Shown here piece by piece: positions 21,277 through 35,383 of a stretch of DNA of 64,000 nt. Origin of the DNA: Drosophila persimilis (taxonomy: Eukaryota; Arthropoda; Insecta; Diptera; Drosophilidae); NCBI RefSeq assembly GCF_003286085.1, contig NW_020825327.1, positions 434,001-498,000 of the forward strand. Direction: 5' to 3'. Made by a program: the position numbers and the translations under genes. Positions within the stretch are counted from its first letter, which is position 1; every line of letters begins with the position of its first letter. The notes below the pieces were generated by a model. It searched no databases. It worked only from the letters and a program-made list of their open reading frames with translations, and was not told the DNA's origin.

Positions 21277-22803
21277 GAAAAGTATTTTTTGAGCCAATAT
21301 ACTAAATATTAGTATTTAAATATATATTAGTTTCCTCCAAGTCCTTGTAAATTAAATTACACATAAAAAAGAAGAATACATAATAATTGACGTTATTAAA
21401 TTTTTTTTTTAAGTCTATTTATACAAAACGAAATTTTCTTTATATGGCCTCTATACTTCGATTTTTGTTGTTTAACTAGCCGGCCCTGCCTCGTTTTGCT
21501 GTGGCGCTCATTGTGGTTGCACGGATAAGAAATGTAGACAACTCAGTTGATTGTTTCTTGATGGAGAATATAAAGAGTTTTGACCTGATCTCCGACTATG
21601 GCAATGGATTCTCCGCTAATACGGCTACTACGGCTAGTATTAAAAAAAAAAAATAAAAAATAAATTTTTTCGGGAGTGTTTTCGTATAAACCTTCTCCTG
21701 GAAAATTTAAACAGCTGAAAACCAAATGAGACAAATCGGCTCAGCCATTCTCAATTTATGAGATCACGTAAATTTTTTTACTCCATTTATATATACATAC
21801 CGATTTATTAGTATGGGTAATTATGTAACGAATTACATTTAATACAACGTATTGGTACAATAAATTATGATAAAATGCGCTGAACCGGACCGACTGTAAA
21901 AAAATTGTTAAAAAATATTTTTCTCTATACTACATATGCAGACACCAGAAGACCTGATCAAACTTTTCTCTGTACCAGATGAAAAAAACCAACATATTGG
22001 CAGTATTGGCTGTAAATGCGCAAAATTACAAGGACAATTGTCTTCCGACGCTTAAAAAATTTGTTGATAGGTATTATGCGAATGATAATAGCGTCTGCTC
22101 ATTATGCCAGAAAACTCTGAAGCCTCTTGGCCACTTTTTTTTTTTGCTTGTTTTGGGTTCAGATCCTCCCATATATATGGGAATACCTTTGTTGGTTTTT
22201 CGGCAAATTCTTGGCGGAATTTCCGAAAATCCGTAATCACAGGAAAAGCCGTATGTTATATTACGTGTAGACTAACCACATATAATCGCACAACTCGAAG
22301 CCGTTGGATAAACCTTTCTTTTCTAAGTGTTTTCCTTGACTGTTTTCACAATGTAGCATTTCTCATACCATGCGTCCGTTTTTTCAACGTTACACTGTTT
22401 ATTTCTAACATTCTCGCAACATTGTGGGTTTTTTCAACATTTCTCTGGTTATTTCAAACATTGTCGCAACTTTGTCTCATCTGAAGAAGACTGAACACCA
22501 CTATCCTTGATCTGCTTCCCACTCATTTGTTAAGCACTTAACAAAGCATTGAGTTCGTGCCTAAGCTGCAAAACCTGCAAATGTGCCTCAGTTAAGGCCA
22601 GTTAAAAAGTTTTGAGCAAATTCGAAAAAAAATATTTACAAAAAGGGATATAAGTCAAAAAACATCGACTGCTTAATATTAAAAATCAAGGTATCCGAAA
22701 ATATAAAGAAGGCTTATCGCTATGGTCATGATTATTTTTTGTAAAAATAGCTTCTAGTCTAGTAAAAAACATGAAAAATTTAAGTTGGTCAGACTCACTT
22801 CAC

Positions 22804-23468
22804 TAATTAAGAAACTAAGCATGCATTCAAAATACAAATACAAATACCACTACAATTTCTAATTACTAGAAAGGTGTGTAAGGTTAAGGTGTGTGAGTAA
22901 CTTAATAAGAGGAAGAGATTTAGTGGGGGAAATAATATGGTAGAGGGAATTATAATCCAAGCATAAGACCCTAAACGGTTCATGCAAAGAATAATTCGAT
23001 CTACAAAGTGGAAGGAACAACGCTATAACAGTTCTAGTGAGTCTAATAGGAATCGTGAAGTTTATGCGGCCTGTCTATGTCACCCCTGATCAAGTTGTGC
23101 ACAAAAATCACACCAAGAATTTTCGTACGGCTAACTAAGGATGGGAGGTTTACTTATAGCAGTCTACTAGAGTAAGATGGAAGTCTCACACCCGTATCCC
23201 AGTTAAGGCCCCGCAGAGCAAAGAGTAAAGAGTTTTTCTGTACTGATTCTATACGGTCCTGGTGTACTTTGTACGAACTAGCGAGGTATAGAGAGTCTTT
23301 GTTATATATGGGTCGTCAAATTCTTTTGACCACCTCTTTATAAACCGAAGTACGCCCATGGCCATATTTACCATTGTCGACATGTGTTTAGAAAACTTTA
23401 GCTTGGCGCGTAATATAACACCAATATCATCCACCAGGGTAATTTTCTCAAGAGAACCACCACATAGG
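22804..23468 (-). pseudogene. LINE C 3' fragment, unit 2
   Basis: Same fragment and junction as in unit 1; the open part is 23249-23473. Confidence 0.75.
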
Positions 23469-23773
23469 GCCAATTCCGGAATAACGTAGGTTGCGGCATT
23501 TAGTTGTAAGCCCGGCTTAGTCAGAGAGCGGATGGAAAAACTGCAGATCTTCTTTGACTAAGCGGCAATTGAGAATGGAGACCTCAGGTCTCGGAACGTG
23601 GGCCACTGCTGGTAGTCCCAGTGTCACATGGAGAATGGCGGCTACCGCCGGAAGTCTGCACTTGAACGGCCAGTTGCGGCGTGTGAGAGACAGTCGGGGG
23701 CTCGAGCTGATCGTTCAGTTCGGCAAGGCATTACGCGTAGACCGTGTAGCAGTCATCGTACATCCCTTGGACA

Positions 23774-24040
23774 TCAGCTACCACCCTTTGGATCCGCTTC
23801 CGACATCGCCACCGAACAGGCCTCGAACTCAGCGTCCACCTTTGCCCACAGGCTTCGGAGTTGATCTTGATGGACTTGGGAGAGCGAGCAGGTTGGAGTG
23901 CTAGCATCTGGAGCGTCGAGCTTCTGATCGAAGCGGGTCAGTCTGCTTGCAGCGAAGGCAAACTTGGACCGTGTGAAAATGGCTGCGGATTGGTCCATAG
24001 TGCTCGGAACCGTAAGAGGGACTGCCGAGGGGAGCAACAA
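23774..24040 (-). pseudogene. BEL/Pao-like gag N-terminus, unit 3
   Basis: Identical in protein to the unit 2 copy. Confidence 0.5.
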
Positions 24041-26438
24041 GACATCGAAAGCATATTCTCAACCCAGAAAATACGAACTGTATAAACGTAACAATATTAT
24101 GGAAATTGTAAAATGTGGCCGGAATGTGCAGATATAAATACTACGATCAATAAATGTTTAACCAAGAGCGAAAATTGTGGACGAACAATAATATTGAGGC
24201 ACGAGGTACCAATGTATAGAGTCGGTTGCAACCGGCAGTTAAACAAAAAATATACCCTCGAAATGCAAGGTAGGGCGTTGTTGGCGTTCCATTAAGTTTT
24301 AGCGCGGCATCGAAAACTATCCCAACAAATACAACGCAAGCAACCGGTGGAGAAGCGAAAAAACGAAAGGAATGCACTGCTTCTTTTGCTTGCATGTATG
24401 TATGTATGGCTGTAAGTGGTATTTACCGCGGCTTCGGTTAACGAACCACCCTTTTGACGAGAAACAACGGGTAAAACGGTATATAACTATGAAGGCATGA
24501 GTGAATATATATATGTATGCATATGTTCAAGTATATGCTAATTCAAAATGTATAAGTAGCCATAGACATATGTACATAAATATGTGCGGGGGATTCAAGT
24601 TCAAGATTATTAAGAAATAGCTACTGGATCACTTGGGTGTAACGTGTTGGTAGCGCGCCGGTTAAAACGGTGGTGGGAGCGTAACTAACTTATCTTAAGC
24701 GTTACGCTGCGGTGAACGCCGTGTGGATTGTGGATCTTCCGAGCGCACCGCCAAACGCGCGACATCGAGTGCGCGGCAATTATCTACTGATGCCCTGAAC
24801 AAAAAATATTCCGAAAATATCGACGTTCTGCCATGATTAGCTCAGTCACTGGATCTTAAACTCATCGAAATCTTATAGCCGAAGGTCAAAGGAATTCTAC
24901 CAACTGCAAATCCGTCAACCTGAACTCAATTTTGGCAAGTGGTTTAAGAATTATTAAAATTATTGGCTCAAATCCTATTGAAACGTTGGCAGGACCTTAC
25001 TGACCCATGCCAGGCCGGGGTAAAGCAGCTCATACAGAACATATAACATAGGTTTTAATATGAGTTTCTTTTTTTGATTTTGTTCGAAAGCAACACTATT
25101 TCAATGAACAGCAGATATCTTGGGTAATTGTGTAAAGCCATGAAAAATAGAAGATGAATGTAAATGTAACAAAATTTCATCAGGTTTCTAATTTCTTCTT
25201 AAATTTTAACATTGTAAAAAGGTATAACTTGTTCAATTTTGAATACCTGAAATGTCTCAAAAGGAGTATGTATTTTGAGTCGAAATTTTTGTTCTAATTT
25301 TTTTCTGCCATATTGAGTCAGTAAATTTTTATATCTAGTACTCGCAGAGTATAGGGGTATATTAGATAAGTGGTGAAAGTGGATGTGTGAAACGTCCAGA
25401 AGAAACCGTTTCTGACCCCATAATGTATATATATTCTTGATCAGCATCAAAAGCCAAGTCGATAGAGCCATATCTGTCTGTCCGTCCCTATGAGCGCCTA
25501 GTGCTCAGAGGCTATAAGAGCTAGAGCAACGACAGTTTGTATCCAGACTTCTGTGACATGTCACTGTTACAGGCCCCCACAAAGGTCGAAAATCTGTGGC
25601 ATCCACAATTTCAAAGATACGAGAAAACGCTGAATCGTAGAGAATGATTATATCTTCTAGACTGCAAAATCTGAACTAGATCGTATAATTATTACAGCCA
25701 AAATGATGAAAAAAATTTCATTCTCTTCGCTCTGTCTCTCTCTAACACACAGGTTTCATGGTCGGTTTCATGGTTATTGCTAAAAGTGAGTTCCTAGATC
25801 TCAGAGACTATAAAAGCTGGAGCAACCAAATTTTTGATCCACACTCCTGTGATATCGGACCTTGACGAGCTAGTTTCAAAATTTCGCCACACCCCCTTCC
25901 GCCCCCGCAAAGGACGAAAATCTGGGGCATCCACAAATCTCAGAGACTATTAAGGCTAGAGCAACCAATTTTGGTATCCACACTCCTGTTAGATGTCAGA
26001 GCTATACTGACTTAGTATCGGGTATAAATGTAGAGTTGCGGTCGCCACAGCACCTCACAACGATCCTTTCCGTTTTTTTTTTTAAATCCGAATCGAGGAA
26101 TGTAGACAGGGAGTTACTTTTACAATTATGGGATCACAATATTTCAAACAAAATTTAAGCTCCATGGCGAACCAAGTTTGAGCTAAGAAAAACTATTCCT
26201 AGTCAATACGGCATGAGAACCCAATTCTTGGCTTGCTTGATCTGCCCATTCCTTACAATATACCAAAATATACCCATCATGTGTTTTAGAGCCCCCTTTG
26301 GAATTCTGAAGCCGAAATTACCAACCCTTCTCTGGACAGACATTTTTTGTTGTGGGGATGTGCATTTTACCGAATATTTGGTATTTTAATATTTTATTAT
26401 TCTTATTAAAATGTTTATATACTAACTGTTATTCGCAG

Positions 26439-26965
26439 AACATCAATTTGCAAAGTACCCAGCTAGCACAATAGCAGCATCGAGTATAGCCGCTTCAATG
26501 AGTGGGCTAAAATGGCATCTACGCACAGGCCATAATCTTCCCTTTTTATTAGGTCTACTTACGGACTTAACCAGCATCGAACAAGTTTGTATAAGAAAGA
26601 GTGAAGTCCAAGGCATTGACTAAATTTTATTTTTATATAAATAGGTTCAACTGCAAGAGTGTATGTTGCATATGGAGACCATTTTTGAAGAGCACAGTCG
26701 CAACCTACAGCCGTTTTTTGTTGACATTGAACCTCCTAACTCTGCAAAAATGTACTGCCAGAGACGTTATCAGACTCATCCAAACCAGCAATATCATCAG
26801 CAGCGCCCGCAACGCATGAGGCAAATGCCAATACCCTCCTTAACATTTACTACTGCTGACGCCAACGCTGATCAAAATTGCTTTAAGGCTACCCTACCCT
26901 ATCGGACGCAAACATTTAAGATTCTAGGGCAGGCTAAAAATGAGTTACAAGACATACAATTTTGA
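26439..26965 (+). CDS. CycD: Cyclin D terminal two exons, copy 3
   Basis: Exons 26439-26584 and 26645-26965, with splice sites and protein the same as copies 1 and 2. The open reading frame and stop are intact. There is no private upstream exon. Confidence 0.85.
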
Positions 26966-28492
26966 GAAAAGTATTTTTTGAGCCAATATACTAAATATTA
27001 GTATTTAAATATATATTAGTTTCCTCCAAGTCCTTGTAAATTAAATTACACATAAAAAAGAAGAATACATAATAATTGACGTTATTAAATTTTTTTTTTA
27101 AGTCTATTTATACAAAACGAAATTTTCTTTATATGGCCTCTATACTTCGATTTTTGTTGTTTAACTAGCCGGCCCTGCCTCGTTTTGCTGTGGCGCTCAT
27201 TGTGGTTGCACGGATAAGAAATGTAGACAACTCAGTTGATTGTTTCTTGATGGAGAATATAAAGAGTTTTGACCTGATCTCCGACTATGGCAATGGATTC
27301 TCCGCTAATACGGCTACTACGGCTAGTATTAAAAAAAAAAAATAAAAAATAAATTTTTTCGGGAGTGTTTTCGTATAAACCTTCTCCTGGAAAATTTAAA
27401 CAGCTGAAAACCAAATGAGACAAATCGGCTCAGCCATTCTCAATTTATGAGATCACGTAAATTTTTTTACTCCATTTATATATACATACCGATTTATTAG
27501 TATGGGTAATTATGTAACGAATTACATTTAATACAACGTATTGGTACAATAAATTATGATAAAATGCGCTGAACCGGACCGACTGTAAAAAAATTGTTAA
27601 AAAATATTTTTCTCTATACTACATATGCAGACACCAGAAGACCTGATCAAACTTTTCTCTGTACCAGATGAAAAAAAACCAACATATTGGCAGTATTGGC
27701 TGTAAATGCGCAAAATTACAAGGACAATTGTCTTCCGACGCTTAAAAAATTTGTTGATAGGTATTATGCGAATGATAATAGCGTCTGCTCATTATGCCAG
27801 AAAACTCTGAAGCCTCTTGGCCACTTTTTTTTTTGCTTGTTTTGGGTTCAGATCCTCCCATATATATGGGAATACCTTTGTTGGTTTTTCGGCAAATTCT
27901 TGGCGGAATTTCCGAAAATCCGTAATCACAGGAAAAGCCGTATGTTATATTACGTGTAGACTAACCACATATAATCGCACAACTCGAAGCCGTTGGATAA
28001 ACCTTTCTTTTCTAAGTGTTTTCCTTGACTGTTTTCACAATGTAGCATTTCTCATACCATGCGTCCGTTTTTTCAACGTTACACTGTTTATTTCTAACAT
28101 TCTCGCAACATTGTGGGTTTTTTCAACATTTCTCTGGTTATTTCAAACATTGTCGCAACTTTGTCTCATCTGAAGAAGACTGAACACCACTATCCTTGAT
28201 CTGCTTCCCACTCATTTGTTAAGCACTTAACAAAGCATTGAGTTCGTGCCTAAGCTGCAAAACCTGCAAATGTGCCTCAGTTAAGGCCAGTTAAAAAGTT
28301 TTGAGCAAATTCGAAAAAAAATATTTACAAAAAGGGATATAAGTCAAAAAACATCGACTGCTTAATATTAAAAATCAAGGTATCCGAAAATATAAAGAAG
28401 GCTTATCGCTATGGTCATGATTATTTTTTGTAAAAATAGCTTCTAGTCTAGTAAAAAACATGAAAAATTTAAGTTGGTCAGACTCACTTCAC

Positions 28493-29157
28493 TAATTAAG
28501 AAACTAAGCATGCATTCAAAATACAAATACAAATACCACTACAATTTCTAATTACTAGAAAGGTGTGTAAGGTTAAGGTGTGTGAGTAACTTAATAAGAG
28601 GAAGAGATTTAGTGGGGGAAATAATATGGTAGAGGGAATTATAATCCAAGCATAAGACCCTAAACGGTTCATGCAAAGAATAATTCGATCTACAAAGTGG
28701 AAGGAACAACGCTATAACAGTTCTAGTGAGTCTAATAGGAATCGTGAAGTTTATGCGGCCTGTCTATGTCACCCCTGATCAAGTTGTGCACAAAAATCAC
28801 ACCAAGAATTTTCGTACGGCTAACTAAGGATGGGAGGTTTACTTATAGCAGTCTACTAGAGTAAGATGGAAGTCTCACACCCGTATCCCAGTTAAGGCCC
28901 CGCAGAGCAAAGAGTAAAGAGTTTTTCTGTACTGATTCTATACGGTCCTGGTGTACTTTGTACGAACTAGCGAGGTATAGAGAGTCTTTGTTATATATGG
29001 GTCGTCAAATTCTTTTGACCACCTCTTTATAAACCGAAGTACGCCCATGGCCATATTTACCATTGTCGACATGTGTTTAGAAAACTTTAGCTTGGCGCGT
29101 AATATAACACCAATATCATCCACCAGGGTAATTTTCTCAAGAGAACCACCACATAGG
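28493..29157 (-). pseudogene. LINE C 3' fragment, unit 3
   Basis: Same fragment and junction as in unit 1; the open part is 28938-29162. Confidence 0.75.
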
Positions 29158-29462
29158 GCCAATTCCGGAATAACGTAGGTTGCGGCATTTAGTTGTAAGC
29201 CCGGCTTAGTCAGAGAGCGGATGGAAAAACTGCAGATCTTCTTTGACTAAGCGGCAATTGAGAATGGAGACCTCAGGTCTCGGAACGTGGGCCACTGCTG
29301 GTAGTCCCAGTGTCACATGGAGAATGGCGGCTACCGCCGGAAGTCTGCACTTGAACGGCCAGTTGCGGCGTGTGAGAGACAGTCGGGGGCTCGAGCTGAT
29401 CGTTCAGTTCGGCAAGGCATTACGCGTAGACCGTGTAGCAGTCATCGTACATCCCTTGGACA

Positions 29463-29729
29463 TCAGCTACCACCCTTTGGATCCGCTTCCGACATCGCCA
29501 CCGAACAGGCCTCGAACTCAGCGTCCACCTTTGCCCACAGGCTTCGGAGTTGATCTTGATGGACTTGGGAGAGCGAGCAGGTTGGAGTGCTAGCATCTGG
29601 AGCGTCGAGCTTCTGATCGAAGCGGGTCAGTCTGCTTGCAGCGAAGGCAAACTTGGACCGTGTGAAAATGGCTGCGGATTGGTCCATAGTGCTCGGAACC
29701 GTAAGAGGGACTGCCGAGGGGAGCAACAA
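29463..29729 (-). pseudogene. BEL/Pao-like gag N-terminus, unit 4
   Basis: Identical in protein to the unit 2 copy. Confidence 0.5.
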
Positions 29730-32141
29730 GACATCGAAAGCATATTCTCAACCCAGAAAATACGAACTGTATAAACGTAACAATATTATGGAAATTGTAA
29801 AATGTGGCCGGAATGTGCAGATATAAATACTACGATCAATAAATGTTTAACCAAGAGCGAAAATTGTGGACGAACAATAATATTGAGGCACGAGGTACCA
29901 ATGTATAGAGTCGGTTGCAACCGGCAGTTAAACAAAAAATATACCCTCGAAATGCAAGGTAGGGCGTTGTTGGCGTTCCATTAAGTTTTAGCGCGGCATC
30001 GAAAACTATCCCAACAAATACAACGCAAGCAACCGGTGGAGAAGCGAAAAAACGAAAGGAATGCACTGCTTCTTTTGCTTGCATGTATGTATGTATGGCT
30101 GTAAGTGGTATTTACCGCGGCTTCGGTTAACGAACCACCCTTTTGACGAGAAACAACGGGTAAAACGGTATATAACTATGAAGGCATGAGTGAATATATA
30201 TATGTATGCATATGTTCAAGTATATGCTAATTCAAAATGTATAAGTAGCCATAGACATATGTACATAAATATGTGCGGGGGATTCAAGTTCAAGATTATT
30301 AAGAAATAGCTACTGGATCACTTGGGTGTAACGTGTTGGTAGCGCGCCGGTTAAAACGGTGGTGGGAGCGTAACTAACTTATCTTAAGCGTTACGCTGCG
30401 GTGAACGCCGTGTGGATTGTGGATCTTCCGAGCGCACCGCCAAACGCGCGACATCGAGTGCGCGGCAATTATCTACTGATGCCCTGAACAAAAAATATTC
30501 CGAAAATATCGACGTTCTGCCATGATTAGCTCAGTCACTGGATCTTAAACTCATCGAAATCTTATAGCCGAAGGTCAAAGGAATTCTACCAACTGCAAAT
30601 CCGTCAACCTGAACTCAATTTTGGCAAGTGGTTTAAGAATTATTAAAATTATTGGCTCAAATCCTATTGAAACGTTGGCAGGACCTTACTGACCCATGCC
30701 AGGCCGGGGTAAAGCAGCTCATACAGAACATATAACATAGGTTTTAATATGAGTTTCTTTTTTTGATTTTGTTCGAAAGCAACACTATTTCAATGAACAG
30801 CAGATATCTTGGGTAATTGTGTAAAGCCATGAAAAATAGAAGATGAATGTAAATGTAACAAAATTTCATCAGGTTTCTAATTTCTTCTTAAATTTTAACA
30901 TTGTAAAAAGGTATAACTTGTTCAATTTTGAATACCTGAAATGTCTCAAAAGGAGTATGTATTTTGAGTCGAAATTTTTGTTCTAATTTTTTTCTGCCAT
31001 ATTGAGTCAGTAAATTTTTATATCTAGTACTCGCAGAGTATAGGGGTATATTAGATAAGTGGTGAAAGTGGATGTGTGAAACGTCCAGAAGAAACCGTTT
31101 CTGACCCCATAATGTATATATATTCTTGATCAGCATCAAAAGCCAAGTCGATAGAGCCATATCTGTCTGTCCGTCCCTATGAGCGCCTAGTGCTCAGAGG
31201 CTATAAGAGCTAGAGCAACGACAGTTTGTATCCAGACTTCTGTGACATGTCACTGTTACAGGCCCCCACAAAGGTCGAAAATCTGTGGCATCCACAATTT
31301 CAAAGATACGAGAAAACGCTGAATCGTAGAGAATGATTATATCTTCTAGACTGCAAAATCTGAACTAGATCGTATAATTATTACAGCCAAAATGATGAAA
31401 AAAATTTCATTCTCTTCGCTCTGTCTCTCTCTAACACACAGGTTTCATGGTCGGTTTCATGGTTATTGCTAAAAGTGAGTTCCTAGATCTCAGAGACTAT
31501 AAAAGCTGGAGCAACCAAATTTTTGATCCACACTCCTGTGATATCGGACCTTGACGAGCTAGTTTCAAAATTTCGCCACACCCCCTTCCGCCCCCGCAAA
31601 GGACGAAAATCTGGGGCATCCACAAATCTCAGAGACTATTAAGGCTAGAGCAACCAAATTTGGTATCCACACTCCTGTTAGATGTCAGAGCTATACTGAC
31701 TTAGTATCGGGTATAAATGTAGAGTTGCGGTCACCACAGCACCTCACAACGATCCTTTCCGTTTTTTTTTATTTTCTGAATCGAGGAATGTAGACAGAGA
31801 GTAACTCTTACTTTTAAATTTTACAATTATGGGATCACAATATTTCAAACAAAATTTAAGCTCCATGGCGAACCAAGTTTAAGCTAAGAAAAACTATTCC
31901 TAGTCAATACGGCATGAGAACCCAATTCTTGGCCTGCTTGATCTGCCCATTCCTTACAATATACCAAAATATACCCATCATGTGTTTTGGATGGCCCCCT
32001 TTGGAATTCTGAAGCCGAAATTACCAAACCTTCTCTGGACAGACATTCTTTGTTGTGGGGATGTGCATTTTACCGAATATTCGGTATTTTAATATTTTAT
32101 TATTCTTATTAAAATGTTTATATACTAACTGTTATTCGCAG

Positions 32142-32668
32142 AACATCAATTTGCAAAGTACCCAGCTAGCACAATAGCAGCATCGAGTATAGCCGCTTCA
32201 ATGAGTGGGCTAAAATGGCATCTACGCACAGGCCATAATCTTCCCTTTTTATTAGGTCTACTTACGGACTTAACCAGCATCGAACAAGTTTGTATAAGAA
32301 AGAGTGAAGTCCAAGGCATTGACTAAATTTTATTTTTATATAAATAGGTTCAACTGCAAGAGTGTATGTTGCATATGGAGACCATTTTTGAAGAGCACAG
32401 TCGCAACCTACAGCCGTTTTTTGTTGACATTGAACCTCCTAACTCTGCAAAAATGTACTGCCAGAGACGTTATCAGACTCATCCAAACCAGCAATATCAT
32501 CAGCAGCGCCCGCAACGCATGAGGCAAATGCCAATACCCTCCTTAACATTTACTACTGCTGACGCCAACGCTGATCAAAATTGCTTTAAGGCTACCCTAC
32601 CCTATCGGACGCAAACATTTAAGATTCTAGGGCAGGCTAAAAATGAGTTACAAGACATACAATTTTGA
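32142..32668 (+). CDS. CycD: Cyclin D terminal two exons, copy 4
   Basis: Exons 32142-32287 and 32348-32668. The preceding intron sequence belongs to the second sequence type (with unit 5), yet the exons and encoded C-terminus are unchanged. Splice sites are intact. Confidence 0.85.
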
Positions 32669-34187
32669 GAAAAGTATTTTTTGAGCCAATATACTAAATA
32701 TTAGTATTTAAATATATATTAGTTTCCTCCAAGTCCTTGTAAATTAAATTACACATAAAAAAGAAGAATACATAATAATTGACGTTATTAAATTTTTTTT
32801 TTAAGTCTATTTATACAAAACGAAATTTTCTTTATATGGCCTCTATACTTCGATTTTTGTTGTTTAACTAGCCGGCCCTGCCTCGTTTTGCTGTGGCGCT
32901 CATTGTGGTTGCACGGATAAGAAATGTAGACAACTCAGTTGATTGTTTCTTGATGGAGAATATAAAGAGTTTTGACCTGATCTCCGACTATGGCAATGGA
33001 TTCTCCGCTAATACGGCTACTACGGCTAGTATTAAAAAAAAAAAATAAAAAATACATTTTTTCGGGAGTGTTTTCGTATAAACCTTCTCCTGGAAAATTT
33101 TAACAGCTGAAAACCAAATGAGACAAATCGGCTCAGCCATTCTCAATTTATGAGATCACGTAAATTTTTTTACTCCATTTATATATACATACCGATTTAT
33201 TAGTATGGGTAATTATGTAACGAATTACATTTAATACAACGTATTGGTACAATAAATTATGATAAAATGCGCTGAACCGGACCGACTGTAAAAAAATTGT
33301 TAAAAAATATTTTTCTCTATACTACATATGCAGACACCAGAAGACCTGATCAAACTTTTCTCTGTACCAGATGAAAAAAACCAACATATTGGCAGTATTG
33401 GCTGTAAATGCGCAAAATTACAAGGACAATTGTCTTCCGACGCTTAAAAAATTTGTTGATAGGTATTATGCGAATGATAATAGCGTCTGCTCATTATGCC
33501 AGAAAACTCTGAAGCCTCTTGGCCACTTTTTTTTTTGCTTGTTTTGGGTTCAGATCCTCCCATATATATGGGAATACCTTTGTTGGTTTTTCGGCAAATT
33601 CTTGGCGGAATTTCCGAAAATCCGTAATCACAGGAAAAGCCGTATGTTATATTACGTGTAGACTAACCACATATAATCGCACAACTCGAAGCCGTTGGAT
33701 AAACCTTTCTTTTCTAAGTGTTTTCCTTGACTGTTTTCACAATGTAGCATTTCTCATACCATGCGTCCGTTTTTTCAACGTTACACTGTTTATTTCTAAC
33801 ATTCTCGCAACATTGTGGGTTTTTTCAACATTTCTCTGGTTATTTCAAACATTGTCGCAACTTTGTCTCATCTGAAGAAGACTGAACACCACTATCCTTG
33901 ATCTGCTTCCCACTCATTTGTTAAGCACTTAACAAAGCATTGAGTTCGTGCCTAAGCTGCAAAACCTGCAAATGTGCCTCAGTTAAGGCCAGTTAAAAAG
34001 TTTTGAGCAAATTCGAAAAAAAATATTTACAAAAAGGTATATAAGTCATCGACTGCTTAATATTAAAAATCAAGGTATCCGAAAATATAAAGAAGGCTTA
34101 TCGCTATGGTCATGATTATTTTTTGTAAAAATAGCTTCTAGTCTAGTAAAAAACATGAAAAATTTAAGTTGGTCAGACTCACTTCAC

Positions 34188-34852
34188 TAATTAAGAAACT
34201 AAGCATGCATTCAAAATACAAATACAAATACCACTACAATTTCTAATTACTAGAAAGGTGTGTAAGGTTAAGGTGTGTGAGTAACTTAATAAGAGGAAGA
34301 GATTTAGTGGGGGAAATAATATGGTAGAGGGAATTATAATCCAAGCATAAGACCCTAAACGGTTCATGCAAGGAATAATTCGATCTACAAAGTGGAAGGA
34401 ACAACGCTATAACAGTTCTAGTGAGTCTAATAGGAATCGTGAAGTTTATGCGGCCTGTCTATGTCACCCCTGATCAAGTTGTGCACAAAAATCACACCAA
34501 GAATTTTCGTACGGCTAACTAAGGATGGGAGGTTTACTTATAGCAGTCTACTAGAGTAAGATGGAAGTCTCACACCCGTATCCCAGTTAAGGCCCCGCAG
34601 AGCAAAGAGTAAAGAGTTTTTCTGTACTGATTCTATACGGTCCTGGTGTACTTTGTACGAACTAGCGAGGTATAGAGAGTCTTTGTTATATATGGGTCGT
34701 CAAATTCTTTTGACCACCTCTTTATAAACCGAAGTACGCCCATGGCCATATTTACCATTGTCGACATGTGTTTAGAAAACTTTAGCTTGGCGCGTAATAT
34801 AACACCAATATCATCCACCAGGGTAATTTTCTCAAGAGAACCACCACATAGG
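34188..34852 (-). pseudogene. LINE C 3' fragment, unit 4
   Basis: Same fragment as in unit 1. The BEL sequence past the junction lacks about 45 bases here, so the open frame runs on to 34911, giving a chance 92-residue frame across the unit boundary. Confidence 0.75.
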
Positions 34853-35116
34853 GCCAATTCCGGAATAACGTAGGTTGGAAAAACTGCAGATCTTCTTTGA
34901 CTAAGCGGCAATTGAGAATGGAGACCTCAGGTCTCGGAACGTGGGCCACTGCTGGTAGTCCCAGTGTCACATGGAGAATGGCGGCTACCGCCGGAAGTCT
35001 GCACTTGAACGGCCAGTTGCGGCGTGTGAGAGACAGTCGGGGGCTCGAGCTGATCGTTCAGTTCGGCAAGGCATTACGCGTAGACCGTGTAGCAGTCATC
35101 GTACATCCCTTGGACA

Positions 35117-35383
35117 TCAGCTACCACCCTTTGGATCCGCTTCCGACATCGCCACCGAACAGGCCTCGAACTCAGCGTCCACCTTTGCCCACAGGCTTCG
35201 GAGTTGATCTTGATGGACTTGGGAGAGCGAGCAGGTTGGAGTGCTAGCATCTGGAGCGTCGAGCTTCTGATCGAAGCGGGTCAGTCTGCTTGCAGCGAAG
35301 GCAAACTTGGACCGTGTGAAAATGGCTGCGGATTGGTCCATAGTGCTCGGAACCGTAAGAGGGACTGCCGAGGGGAGCAACAA
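35117..35383 (-). pseudogene. BEL/Pao-like gag N-terminus, unit 5
   Basis: Identical in protein to the unit 2 copy. Confidence 0.5.

Larger units (their letters stand above)
17779..23467 (+). repeat. CycD array unit 2
   Basis: This 5689-bp unit carries the same parts as unit 1 but has an empty Transib site near 18774. Parts: BEL gag start 18085-18351 (minus), Tc1 relic from 19118, DR from 19649, CycD exons 20750-21276, LINE C fragment 22804-23468 (minus). It differs from unit 1 at scattered bases and is almost identical to unit 3. Confidence 0.9.
23468..29156 (+). repeat. CycD array unit 3
   Basis: 5689 bp. The differences from unit 2 that I noticed are confined to homopolymer lengths (for example the A run near 27670 and the T run near 27826). 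Parts: BEL gag start 23774-24040 (minus), Tc1 relic from 24807, DR from 25338, CycD exons 26439-26965, LINE C fragment 28493-29157 (minus). Confidence 0.9.
29157..34851 (+). repeat. CycD array unit 4 (hybrid unit)
   Basis: 5695 bp. Up to about 31575 it carries the variants of units 2 and 3 (GCCATGATTAGC, GTTTCTGACCCC). From about 31657 it carries those of unit 5 (CAACCAAATTTGG, GGTCACCACAG, an extra TAACTCTTACTTTTAAATT, GTTTTGGATGGCC). Parts: BEL gag start 29463-29729 (minus), Tc1 relic from 30496, DR from 31027, CycD exons 32142-32668, LINE C fragment 34188-34852 (minus). Confidence 0.88.

Noticed and set aside
17779..29156. Units 2 and 3 as a pure assembly duplication
   Set aside because: Not excluded for these two, since they differ only in homopolymers, but units 1, 4 and 5 each have their own variants, deletions or insertion. 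The array as a whole is therefore unlikely to be an artefact.
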